DNA of 64,000 bases from Turritopsis dohrnii (taxonomy: Eukaryota; Cnidaria; Hydrozoa; Anthoathecata; Oceaniidae). The notes below the pieces were generated by a model. The model did not search any database, was not told where the DNA came from, and saw only the letters and a program-made list of their open reading frames with translations. This document shows, in pieces, positions 45,850 through 56,555 of this stretch. Numbering within the stretch: the first letter of the stretch is position 1; the number at the start of each line of letters is the position of its first letter. A program made the position numbers and the translations under genes. The stretch is from NCBI GenBank assembly GCA_027922465.2, contig BQMF02000024.1:1-64000 (forward strand), written 5' to 3'.

Positions 45850-48243
45850 ATGGCTACCAAATGCATGACTATTACACAAGGTGATAGCGTACGAACAAGA
45901 AGGACAAAGATACATCGTTCCAATTCTGATATAATCACTACAGCGAAAGTTGATAATCCGCCGTCTCCTGGGACTCCGTCTGATTCTCACTTCAAGCATA
46001 AACTTTCATCTTCAACTCCAGGCAGCTTTTGCTCCAAGCTAGAAGAAAACGATAATAGAAATCAACCGAAGCCTCAGGTATTTTGTTGTCAAGTTTTCTA
46101 ATTTCTCGTACATTGCCCTATCCATAGTCATACTATCAATTTTTTATCATCAGGTTAAAAGAAAATTGGATTTAGAACATAAAGCAATTCTTCAACAGCA
46201 ACAACCGCAATCACAGCAAGTAATTTATGCTACATTCAAAGCACCAGCTAAAGTCTCTACAGTCAAAAGCATTCGTCCAGTTACAGCAAGAAGACAACGA
46301 GTACGATCAATGCCATTGCCAATTGCACCAGCTTCTAGCGTGCCTGAATCAGCAATGAAATTCAATGCGAATAAGTCAGGTATATTATATTTGTGATATT
46401 CCTTGACTTTGCGTGAAATATGTTGCCATGATATAACACCGATTGAAATCTAATAGAAGTTTTATTTCACATTTCACATTGTCAAAATAACATGCTTCCA
46501 TCTTAATTCAGCTTTGAAATCGCCTGCATGTGAGAAGCGTTATGAAACTTCACTTGGGATACTCACTAAAAGATTTGTTTCACTTTTGCGAAGTTCTGCA
46601 AATGGGATTCTGGATCTAAATAATGCTGCTGAGCTGTTGGATGTACAGAAAAGGCGTATTTATGATATTACTAATGTGCTTGAAGGGATTGGTGTCATAG
46701 AAAAAAATTCTAAAAATAACATCAAATGGGTGTAAGTATTAGTTAGATTTTACTAGTTAGGTGTTAGATTTCTTTAGTTATGCATTCCATATAAACCATT
46801 AAAGGGACCCAAATCATTAACTGGAATACAATAAAAACTTAAACTTTTGCATGTAATTTTGCATTAAACACGAATGGTGTTTGTTTAGTGGTGCCAAGCA
46901 CTTAGAAAATGATGATACGCATGACAATCAAGATACATTGCTGGCAACGAAACTGGTGAATTTGCATCAAGATATTGAAGATTTGAAACTGAGTGAAAAC
47001 ATGTTGGATGAACTGATAGCTCATTGTCAAAAGGAAATGAAACAGTGCAGTGCTGCGAAACATATAAATCAGTATCCTTTCTTTTGCGTGAATTTGTATA
47101 CAGATAGACATGACCATTAAGATACATTGCTGAATGAATGTCTTTTAGTTTACTCTACAGCCCATAAATTTAAATAAGGACTGGCAAGGTTGTAATCATA
47201 TCTGTTTCCATAGATTTCAATACATTACATGACAATAAGCAATCTATTATTAGCTCAGAAAATCCATTTAAAATAAGGGTTTAGGCTTTATTGTGATTTC
47301 CAGTTTTTTCCCTATGTAATGATGTTGATTGAGTGCCTGTTTTATATGAGAATAACCGCTTAAAATCGTAATGATTTTTCACCAAGACTGCCCTTTTATG
47401 CCAGATATTTATCACCAATTTCCTCCTGAATATATTTTTTAAAATATTTTGACATGGATTCTTCTTTAATGAAAATGTTATTAGACATTCTTATGTTACT
47501 TACCAAGACATTCGAGGGATAAAAGATTTTAACGATAAAACAGTCATCGCAATCAAAGCACCTCCTGAAACCAAATTAGAAGTTCCTGATCCAGCAGAGG
47601 TAAGTTATCTCCCTTGTTGTTGATAGAGATATTGCAAAGGTCACTATCTATTGGTTAAGAACCCGGCTCTCAATGGAAATTACGCGATCATCTTTGCTCT
47701 GTCTCAGAGGTTTGCGAACTCCATTTAGGAGCTATTAAGTAGAAGATATTGCCTTAGAAAAATTGCAAAGGTATTTCAGTTATTGGTTTCAATTTCTAGT
47801 CAATACAGATATGGCTTAAAAGTGCAAATGGACCTATTGATGTGTACTTGTGTCCTGACAGTAACAAAGAAAATATTCCACCGCAATCTAAATGTTATCA
47901 AGACGATTCCAATTTCTCCGACGGCACCAGTTCCACGTCAGGATGTTCTCCTTTACATCAAAGCAAATATGAATCGATCAGCAATTTGAGTCAAAGTTCC
48001 GGCTGTTTTGACGATGAACAGCTACCACCTTGCCTGAATAGTTCTGCAACATTGTCATCTGTCAATGCTGTCACACCAAGAGTAAAGGTAGAGGATGACT
48101 TGTCAGCTTATGATGAAAGGTCTGATTTTTCCATATCACCATTAATACCATTAGAACCAAATTTTAAAGCTGAGGATTATTTATTTTCGTTGGACAGTAA
48201 CGAAGGTCTGACCGATTTATTTGATGTAGACACCTTTTTATAA
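45850..48243 (+). CDS. E2F: E2F transcription factor, activator (E2F1-3) type, six exons
   Basis: Nuclear transcription factor that binds DNA with DP and is held in check by Rb-type pocket proteins. Exons: 45850-46077, 46154-46379, 46512-46731, 46889-47071, 47485-47599 and 47800-48243, giving 471 aa. In order: a cyclin A-binding-type motif VKRKLDLEH at the start of exon 2 (human E2F1 has VKRRLDLE); winged-helix DNA-binding domain in exon 3 with [18 protein letters not shown], the DEF box; leucine-rich coiled-coil dimerisation region in exon 4; marked box [13 protein letters not shown] ... [16 protein letters not shown] and [16 protein letters not shown]; and a C-terminal acidic Rb-binding end [19 protein letters not shown]. 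The cyclin A motif plus the pocket-binding C-terminus argue for an E2F1-3-like rather than an E2F4-8-like protein. An AATAAA lies near 48363. Confidence 0.95.
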
Positions 48244-49604
48244 ATCTGATTTTGTTTTGATAACCTGATTATGTAATAATTTCCTATTTTTTAATGCTTA
48301 ACTTAATTTAGAATATTCTGATTATAAAACTCTCTTTCTCTTGACCCAATTATTTCTACCAGAATAAAGAGATGTTTCACTAACGTGCAGTAATTCGAAA
48401 TCAAGGATAAAGGAAGTAAAAAGTTCCTTAGTGGGCGAATTTGTTAAAAATCACTGCAAAGGGGTGTATTTCTATAGAAATATATATACACACTATTTCT
48501 CTTCATTGCAGTGATTTTTTGATGATTTTGCCCTTTGGACTCGTAAAAACCTTTCGTAAAAAACTGTCTCCATAAGCAGAACATTTTGACATGTTCATGC
48601 TTCGTTGTTGCACAGATCTGAAACTCCCTTTGGGTGTGTTAAAGGGAGAATTGTTTAATTTTTGCTACTTGTATATACTTTGTAAATGCTTGAATGGTAT
48701 ATATATAGCAAGATGCCTTGTAAATTCCTTGTCCTGTATTTTAAAAGATTTCCACAGATGAGATGTTATGACGTTATTACGAGTTTAATTTATCTTCATG
48801 CTTCTTTTTTCCTGTTTGGGTGTGCTTTTTCCACGTGCTGCTTCCAAATTCCAGATACTGTTTGTTTTTGTTTTTAATTCTTTTTCAAAGAAATCGGAGA
48901 ACAGAAAACTTTGTTTAGAAACTTTGATACAGAATGATGGAGAACTGTCGCAATTTAAAAATTTTGGAAATCATGCTATGCAACATATATTTTGTTAGAA
49001 AAATTTAAAAATGCACTGTAACTATATGTCTACGGTTTTTAAGGAGAGAATTGATGCACAAAAACTATGAACGTGTCGCTAGTTAGTTGGGAAACTTTTC
49101 AGTTATTTTATTGCATGGTAGTGAATCTTTTAGCAATATTTTGTATTTTATTTACCTAATATATTAATGTCCACTAGGAGGATTTCCAACCAGAAAATAG
49201 AGAAGTTCTTGGTTTGTTTTTTGTTTTTGTTTTTTTTTCATTTTGTGATCGTATCTATCATTCGTTTTATGTGATATGTTGTGCCGCAGAGTGAGTGCTG
49301 AATGAATGAGCTAGAAAGTGCTGTCTTCTTGAATTAACTTTCAGACTTCTTTCTTTGCAGTCGAAAAGGAGAAATCGAAAAAATTTATCTTGTAAAATAT
49401 TGTAATTATGAAAATATATGGATTACGCTATGTTTTGGTATCGTTTTGGTTTCAGCTCCTGTCTGTAGTTGCAACGAGTGTAACACTGATTAGTCCAACT
49501 CCAGCTTGTTCTTGCGTTCGAACCTAATATAGTAATTACAGATCTTGCGTGCACAACACTCCTTTTTGTAAGCATGGTGTTTTTTTAGCTCAGGGAAACG
49601 TTCT
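48244..49604. other. E2F 3' flank/3' UTR
   Basis: An AATAAA at about 48363 could end the short form of the message. One MITE M copy lies inside (48427-48539). Otherwise T-rich and without a recognised gene. Confidence 0.4.
48427..48539. repeat. MITE family M, copy 6
   Basis: CTTAGTGGGCGAATTTG start, AATCACTGCAAAGGGGTGTA, TTTCTATAGAAATATATATA, TTCATTGCAGTGATT, and end GATGATTTTGCCC. Confidence 0.8.
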
Positions 49605-49609
49605 TTTAA

Positions 49610-49780
49610 GCCTGGTTCAGACCTGACGATTACGGCGATTAAATTAAAAATGAACCATCGTTATCGCCAGGTGTAAACACTCTCAAGTATTTCTAAACAC
49701 TTGATATTTTGTCGTCGTAAACGCCATGCGATTACGACGATTACACTAAATTTATACTAAATCGTCAGTCTGAACCAGGC
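49610..49780. mobile_element. Short MITE with GCCTGGTTCAGAC ends
   Basis: Left GCCTGGTTCAGACCTGACGA, right TCGTCAGTCTGAACCAGGC. Flanks TTTAA on both sides (49605-49609 and 49781-49785); a 3-bp TTA duplication with an extra TIR base fits equally well and would suggest PIF/Harbinger. The inner part repeats GGCGATTA and CGATTACGACGATTA motifs. 171 bp, non-coding. Confidence 0.7.
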
Positions 49781-49785
49781 TTTAA

Positions 49786-50688
49786 TATACTATAAACATG
49801 CTTGTAGTCTGTTGCAACAGGATATTACATGCGATAGGCCGTAATTCAGAAATTCGACTATGCTATCTAATATTGTTCTTATGGAAAATAATGAAACTTA
49901 TAATCAAAAATATCAACACGCAGAAAAAAGGAATCAGAGACAACCATAACCCCCTAACCCTAATTTCCTAATCGGCGAAATGTCCGGTATATACCGTCAA
50001 CACACACAATTTGAAAAAGATAAAACTTCGCGGGTTAATAAGCCTGAGTTCCTTCCTCTGCCGATTACTGCCTGACGACAATTTCAAAGGCTAGTTAACT
50101 TGAAAAGGAACTTTATACCTTTGGAAACGTGGTCTGTTATATCTCCATCTGTTGTCTGTGTTATGTACGAAAGTTGTTTTTTGTATGTGGATAAATCCAC
50201 GGAAGGCTCCTGCGTCTAAAGTCAGATTTGACTATAAGTTAGCAGTATTTTGTGATTGTTACTACAATAGAAGAGTCACTCAGATTACCTTTCTTCAGAA
50301 AAAAAATCGGGGGTCTAGCTCTAGAAGGGTATGATGCATGGATGGATGGGGATCAAGTAAAGCAGTAGGTAGAGAACTCTTCTCCATTTAGGCTCCATCC
50401 ATCTAAACACAAAAGCTATAGGAAAAATTCAGCAGATCCGCAGCAGCATCATAATCTTCCCTCCACAAATGGATTTATTGATGTGATGTTGTTTCTTGTT
50501 TTTATTACTTCATAATTTTCTGATCACTTTGTTATTTGCTTTTGCTTGTGAATTGCTTTATCAAAATCTGAAATGCACGTGACAAAATTATTTTTCATTT
50601 GAAAAGTGTGGAAAAAAAGCTTCCCTTTTCTGGTTTTGGTGTTATATCTAATGAAATATTATAATAAATAATAAAAATATCTTTCCAT
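49786..50688. other. Intergenic stretch, nothing recognised
   Basis: No gene or element identified. Confidence 0.4.
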
Positions 50689-50691
50689 TTA

Positions 50692-51112
50692 GGGGTCAGT
50701 CACAAATCGATTTTAGGTTCAAATAACGTCATATGACGTTACGAATATTACCCACCCACCCACCACCCATAACGTCATATGTCGAAAATGGCCAAAAATC
50801 GATGTATATAATTGAGTATTTCTGTAAAAACGCTAGTTAGTTAAAAAAAACATCATACATTACCATCTCCCAACAACAACATACATAGATTCGGAACATA
50901 GCCGACCATAAAACTGGAAAATAACCCGAATTACCACAATCGGGAAATCTTGCAAAAAGAACCATGGTAGTGGAGAGTGTTCTCGCAAAAAAATAGCACT
51001 TTCAAAATCGATGTTTCTGTTATGAATTTTTTAACATCACTTGAATTAACCCACCCACCTACTAACGTCATATGACGTTATCTAAACCTAAAATCGATTT
51101 GTGACTGACCCC
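50692..51112. mobile_element. PIF/Harbinger-like MITE upstream of PARL, TSD TTA
   Basis: Ends GGGGTCAGTCACAAATCGAT and the inverse, flanked by TTA (50689-50691 and 51113-51115). Both subterminal regions contain ACGTCATATGACGT palindromes (about 50727-50740 and 51065-51078) and CCCACCCACC runs, plus AACGTCATATG at about 50769-50780. It ends only about 206 bp before the PARL start codon. Non-coding. Confidence 0.8.
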
Positions 51113-51318
51113 TTATATATATAATATATATAGAAAATCCAAACAACTTACATCTCGATTCAATAAAATAGTATTATTTTGGCAGATGATTTTCCTTCTT
51201 GAGTTAATTGGGATGGCTAGTTTTATAACGAAGTCTTCTACTAAAATATGAGAGGGGAATTTAATCTTGAAATATATTATATATTCAATCATATAATAAT
51301 AAAGTTCTATCTCTTAGA

Positions 51319-52248
51319 ATGAAATTGGTGTTTTATGCATTCAGATCGATAAAGAATCAGCCACTTTTTCGATTTGAAAAGTATTTGCAGAAGGGATTGA
51401 CAAGAAGTAGTCACTTCTCCAATGCACATAGCGAGCAGAGTAAGTATTTATTGAAGCCATTTGTGTTCACTGGATGTATTACTATTGGAGCATTTGGAAG
51501 TGCTGCCATAATACAATATGAACTTACGCGAAAAAGTATAAAGGAGCACCGTGGTGTACGAAGATGGAGTCAGCGAAAGTCCCACGAATTTCGCGATATA
51601 TGTAATAAATGGTGGAATGGTTTACACGATGGACAGAAGATTGCTGCTGGTATAATTGGGCTCAATATCCTTGTTTTTTTCCTGTGGCAAATTCCTGCCA
51701 ATCGTGCCTTTATGACAACTTGGTTTACTTCTTCTCCAGCAGTACGAAAATCACCTCCTTTATTGTTGTCGTGTTTTAGCCATTCAGAGTTTTGGCATAT
51801 TGGGGCAAATATGTTTGTGTTGTGGAGTTTTTCACCCCTGATTCAATCGTTGCTTGGATCAGAACAATTTTTGGCATTTTACATTAGCGGTGGAACAGTT
51901 TCTTCACTTGTCAGTCACTATTTCAAAGTTTCCAGGAAATCTCGTATTCCGTCATTGGGAGCATCAGGAGCACTTCTTGCAGTTTTAGCTGCTTGCTGTA
52001 TCGAAAGACCAGAAGCTCGTTTATCAATACTGTTTTTACCATTTTTTACCTTCACAGCTCAGACAGCATTGTACAGCATCATTGCATTGGATGTTACAGG
52101 AATATTATTACGATGGAAATTATTCGACCATGCAGGGCATCTTGGAGGAACATTGTTTGGAAGTTGGTATACACTTTATGGGCATAAGTATATTTGGGAT
52201 AAACGCCCAAGTCTTGTTCGATATTGGCATGATATTAGAAGCAGATGA
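51319..52248 (+). CDS. PARL: Presenilin-associated rhomboid-like protease (PARL), one coding exon
   Basis: Intramembrane serine protease of the inner mitochondrial membrane; in vertebrates PARL cleaves PINK1, PGAM5 and others. 309 aa (human 379). The basic N-terminus (FYAFRSIKNQPLFRFEKYLQK) fits a mitochondrial import signal. Landmarks: a hydrophobic segment near 48-66; HIGANMFVLWSF (human HMAANMYVLWSF); the active-site loop PSLGASGA with Ser216; ERPEARLSILFLPFFTFTA; and FDHAGHLGG with catalytic His274. The 58-residue Ser-to-His spacing equals the human spacing. The region between residues 80 and 110 lacks the longer human N-terminal part. The coding part is uninterrupted, while human PARL has many introns. 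TCTCTTAG directly before AATG resembles a 3' splice site, so the 5' UTR may be spliced. Confidence 0.95.
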   Translation: MKLVFYAFRSIKNQPLFRFEKYLQKGLTRSSHFSNAHSEQSKYLLKPFVFTGCITIGAFGSAAIIQYELTRKSIKEHRGVRRWSQRKSHEFRDICNKWWNGLHDGQKIAAGIIGLNILVFFLWQIPANRAFMTTWFTSSPAVRKSPPLLLSCFSHSEFWHIGANMFVLWSFSPLIQSLLGSEQFLAFYISGGTVSSLVSHYFKVSRKSRIPSLGASGALLAVLAACCIERPEARLSILFLPFFTFTAQTALYSIIALDVTGILLRWKLFDHAGHLGGTLFGSWYTLYGHKYIWDKRPSLVRYWHDIRSR

Positions 52249-52291
52249 TGACTTGCCTTTTTTTCTTTAATCAGTTTAGGAATTAGAAAAC

Positions 52292-52412
52292 TCAGTGGGC
52301 AAAATTGTCAAAAAGTCAATGCAATGGAGAACATTTTTATTGAAACAGTGTGCATATTTCTTTAGAATTGCACTCCTTGGCAGAGGTTTTTTCAACAAGT
52401 TTGCCTAGTGGG
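52292..52412. repeat. MITE family M, copy 7 (PARL 3' flank)
   Basis: CAGTGGGCAAAATTGTCAAA start and GTTTGCCTAGTGGG end, with the family core in between. It begins 44 bp after the PARL stop codon, so probably within the 3' UTR. Confidence 0.85.
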
Positions 52413-53000
52413 AAGATACATACTTTTTCTTGTTAAAGTATGTCAACACTAATAACCATTCAGCTTAAAGTTCTGGTAAAACAAATATGGGGATTCTAAT
52501 GAATTGGAAACGTTTTTAAACTCGATTGTTTGTCAATTCATAATTTTATGCTGAATGGAGAACATCTCTAATGGTTTATTATCTTTTATCATCTTTTCTT
52601 GGAAATTTCCCCAAGTTTTTCGTTTTATTTTTGTATTATGCTATGGTTCATGTATGAGGCTATTCAAAGAAAATTATAAGTTATAATCAACTTATTATGA
52701 AATTAAGTTATGTTTCCTATATGTTTTGTGGTGTGAGTTTACCCTTGTATAATCCTTCCCACAACTTTGGAAATTTTCTCTGTCAAGTTTGAAAAAAGTT
52801 ACTGTCTAATATTTGCGAAATTAGGTTTGTAAAAATCCTTTATGCAAATAAATAATCAGAATCAGAGTTAGGGGGAAATTCTTAGCAGCAAAAGACCCTG
52901 ACAAATTTAACAAGATTTACACCAGAAACTTGTGCTTGTGATCATACTGGCATGTCACAGAAGCCACAATTCAAATAATCATCAAACACAGAGGATACCA

Positions 53001-53085
53001 AAAAATCACTGCGACGAAGAGCATTTTTATTGAAATAGTGTACATATTTCTATAAAATTGCACTCCTTCACAGTAATTTTTCAAC
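53001..53085. repeat. MITE family M, copy 8 (partial)
   Basis: AATCACTGCGACGAAGAGCA, ATTGAAATAGTGTACATATT, TTGCACTCCTTCACAGT; outer ends lost. Confidence 0.75.
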
Positions 53086-53580
53086 AGTGTTCACAGTGTG
53101 TTTGGTTTGTGTGAAGACGTTTGATATAATTTGTCAGAATAATCTGAATTATGCAAAATGTACGCTGTCTTAGTCTGAATTCCTTGTGCTATTTGTGATA
53201 CCCAGCTGTGACAAAATTTTTGTTACAAAGATATTCTATTTCTGTACCTTAAACATGGAGAATCTGTTTCCATCAGATGCATGCGAATTTAAAAAAACTT
53301 TTCGAAACTCCAAATTTGAGGAACGAAATTTCAATAGATTTGTACTTTTTAAAATATTATTGCTTTCCATCGTTTTTTAAAAAATATTGGAGTTTTATTT
53401 ATATTATGAACAGGATTTTAGAATATAGAATCAGCATAATAGAGATTTTCAAAAACTGTATGATAAAAAAATGTTCTTTTACCCAAATAATATCAAAATA
53501 TTATTCCAACTTTCTTTCCAATTTTCTGATAACTTTCTACCCACTAGAAAAAACAGCTCTGCAAATTGGATAACTAAAGG

Positions 53581-55216
53581 ATGGAGCCATTGTTTATTTT
53601 TATGGATTTGGAAGCAGCACATGGAAACACTTTTTTTGGAGACATTATTGAAATTGCTGCTCAAGTCGACCCAAGGCGTTTACCATACGAAGTCTTCCAG
53701 ACGTTAGTCAACACAAAGCAGACTTTGACGTATTTCGGTAATGTTCGACGTTTTTGTTTGGTTTTGCTTCAGTGTTGACATTACAAACTTTAGCTCAACT
53801 AATCTGAAAGGTCTGATCTATTTTCAATGTTTTCAAAATTTAAACATTGGATAGCTCTAGTTACTTGATCATCGTATCTACTGGTAAGTAAGCCTTCTAT
53901 TAGAACAATGGTGTCGGCGAAAGTTTAAGGAAGGCACTGCAAAGAGATGGTTGTTAACACAGGTTTGACTGCAGTAACTAATTGTGTTAGAAATACTTTC
54001 GAGAATTTTTTTATCTACTTATTCTTGGTATAATAGATATTATTGGGATAATGATTTTATGATAATTATAATTATAATTATAATATTGATTATATATAAT
54101 TATATTATTATCATAATTTAATATATTATTTAAGGGTTATGGCACTCATCTTGATTTTCTAAGGAATGTCTAACCATAGGGTTTGATTTGATTTGAAAAA
54201 TCAACAAATCTATTGGTTAATAATCAAGTCATGTGACTTCCTGAACGGTACTCCATTCTGTTTTTGTTACAGCTTTGCATGTGTGCAAACTGACCAAGGA
54301 AGATTTGAAAGGATGGCCATACTTTCCAGAAGCCTTTGAGAGCTTTATGGAATGGGTGATCAAGTCTACCAAGAAATGTTCCAATAAGTATTCCAAGGCA
54401 TTTTATCCTGGTAAGTGTAACCCAGTAAGGCCAAAATCAGCCTATAATCCTTTTGAAATAACACAGATATTAAAATTTAAGTTAACACTCATAATCTGAT
54501 TACCATCCAGTCGGCAAAATCGCCAAAAAGTCGCTGTGACAGAGAGAATTTTTATTGAAATTCTGTGTATATTTATATAGAAAGGTACTCCTTCGCAAAG
54601 ATTTTTTAGCAAATGTGCCGGCTGGTCATCCACTGTCTTTTTCCGATATGTTATGACCATTCTGTTTTTGTTTGTTTTTCGATTATAGTTTTGGTTGCTC
54701 ATGGTGGTTTTGACAACGATTTTATGATGATTCAAAGTAACCTGGGCAGGAACGAAATTAGCTTAGATGTTTTATCACAGAATAATCTTGGATTTGCCGA
54801 CACATACCTACTTGCACGGAAGGTGTTTCTTCAAGATTTTTACAGAGTTTTCCTTTGTTTACTGAAAACGTGCCATCGTGTGTCAAATTCTTGATTTCAT
54901 TTCTTATTTCGGACTGCAACATACGGAATTCCATTGTATTCAATGTGAACTTTCCTAATGTTATTTAGCTGAGAGATGAAGGGATCAAAGAATTGCAAGG
55001 TTGTCAACTTTCAATCGAGAAGTTGTTCCAAACATATTTTCCAAAAGAGAGTTTGAAAGGTAATCAATCTGTTTGGCTTTTCTGTTAATCAAAACTTTTT
55101 TCTTGTTGCATTTTTCTTTGTTTTTGTTTTGTTTAGGACAACATCGAGCATTGCCAGATGTGAAGTTCATGATCAAAATCTTCTTAGATAGAGACACCAC
55201 TGAAATATCGATTTGA
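53581..55216 (+). CDS. DEDDh 3'-5' exonuclease domain protein, five exons
   Basis: A small single-domain exonuclease of the DnaQ-like (DEDDh) fold. Exons: 53581-53737, 54273-54410, 54689-54822, 54969-55059 and 55137-55216; all phases agree, 600 nt, 199 aa. Catalytic motifs: ExoI FIFMDLEAAHG (Asp9, Glu11), ExoII LVAHGGFDNDF (Asp107), ExoIII HRALPDVK (His176, Asp181; H-x4-D). It resembles the TREX-like or PML-associated exonuclease-domain proteins of animals; I cannot say which without a search. The substrate (DNA or RNA) is unknown. No signal peptide or membrane segment. A T-rich stretch and palindromic ATAATT repeats lie in intron 1. Confidence 0.85.
54050..54135. repeat. Palindromic (ATAATT)n low-complexity tract
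   Basis: AT-only sequence rich in ATAATTATAATTATAATT and its inverse, able to fold as a cruciform; in intron 1 of the exonuclease gene. Confidence 0.8.
54507..54625. repeat. MITE family M, copy 9
   Basis: Near-complete copy: CCAGTCGGCAAAATCGCC at the left, GTGCCGGCTGG at the right. It lies in intron 2 of the exonuclease gene, about 64 bp before exon 3. Confidence 0.85.
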
Positions 55217-55785
55217 TGAGATCTCTATAGCTGCATTTAAAGAGAGGTGAAATGTGTTTGCTTCGCCAGTTGTTGCCATTTGAGCAATCCTCACCTAATG
55301 TGGATTTATAGTCATTGTGTGGATTTGTTTTATGGGAAGTTTGAATATCGTCATTTTCTCCTCAGATCACATTAGAAAAGAGAAATCTTGAGCATGATAT
55401 GGAAAATTTGAGACTGGAAACAACTATTGTTTTTTTTAGTATACAAATCGTTTTCACCATTGTTGAAACCTAATTTCAGGAAAGTAAGGGACACTTAAAC
55501 GCCTTAAAGCAGACTATACGTATAAATATATAAGAATGAAGTCTGTTTTTGATTAGTCTCTGGCCACATAAGAACACACTGGCCGTAAGATTTGTTTATC
55601 TCTTCATTTCTATGTTCCAGGAATGACCAGTATAATTCCAGGAATACATCAAAACAAGAGACCAAACTTCTGAATGGCAAGTATTGACTTTTTTGTTGCT
55701 AGTAATGTTAAGATGTAAAAGTCTTTGGATGTTTCAAGGCCAATAGGGCTGGGTAAGGTGTAAGATAAAATTGTTCCAAAATTGA
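55217..55785. other. 3' flank of the exonuclease gene
   Basis: No gene seen. The fragment near 55620-55672 (AATGACCAGTATAATTCCAG) is not recognisably coding. Confidence 0.35.
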
Positions 55786-55790
55786 GATGA

Positions 55791-56148
55791 CAGGGGGTAA
55801 TTCAGGATTTGAATTTGGGCGGCACTAGAGTCGCTATTTATGCTCTTGTTACGCGTATTAATTTTTGTGCAGCTTAATGGTCAGCATTGTTGACACATAC
55901 TTATTTTCGTACTGAAGGTATACAACATATGGATAATAAAGGGACAGAATAGATACTTGTATTTTTAGCTGTTATTTTGTATTTTTAAATAGAGCTTATC
56001 TGGAGAGACTTTTTTTGTTACAAATCGCGTTCTGATCACGCGTTCTGATCACGCGTCTTAAGAAAAAAATTTGGTTTGAATTTGGACGCCGAGATTTCGA
56101 TACCCATTAGCGCATTGTGCTTTGGTCTTTGACCTGTATTACCCCCTG
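55791..56148. mobile_element. hAT-like MITE, 5-bp TSD GATGA
   Basis: Ends CAGGGGGTAATTCAGG and CCTGTATTACCCCCTG, flanked by GATGA (55786-55790 and 56149-56153). 358 bp. It shares its ends with the 38131-40438 element and the truncated 35701 copy. Confidence 0.85.
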
Positions 56149-56555
56149 GATGAATATCAATTGGAATGGGAAAGTAAACCCCTACCCTCATTGTATATTG
56201 GTCAGTCAAAATAGGTAGTTTGGCTTAGGAGGGGTGGACAAGCATAAAAAAAAATTCTGAAACTCAACCCATCTGGAGTGTCCAAGTAGTGTGATATTGG
56301 GAGCTTTTTCTCAAAATGTTAGTGTTGATATTGTTAAGAGGGAATAGTATAATACCTATATGGTTCTATTGTTCAGCATAGTTATTGCTGTTTTCAAATC
56401 GTTTTGAAAAATCCTTATACTTCTTGCGGTGTTTTGGTCCAAAATAATGAAAATAAGGTATATTGAAATCGTACAAAGGAAGGTGTTAAGGTTATTACTT
56501 TCAGTTTTGTATATAATATAGTTGTATATAATGTATAGATAATTTACCGAAAGGG

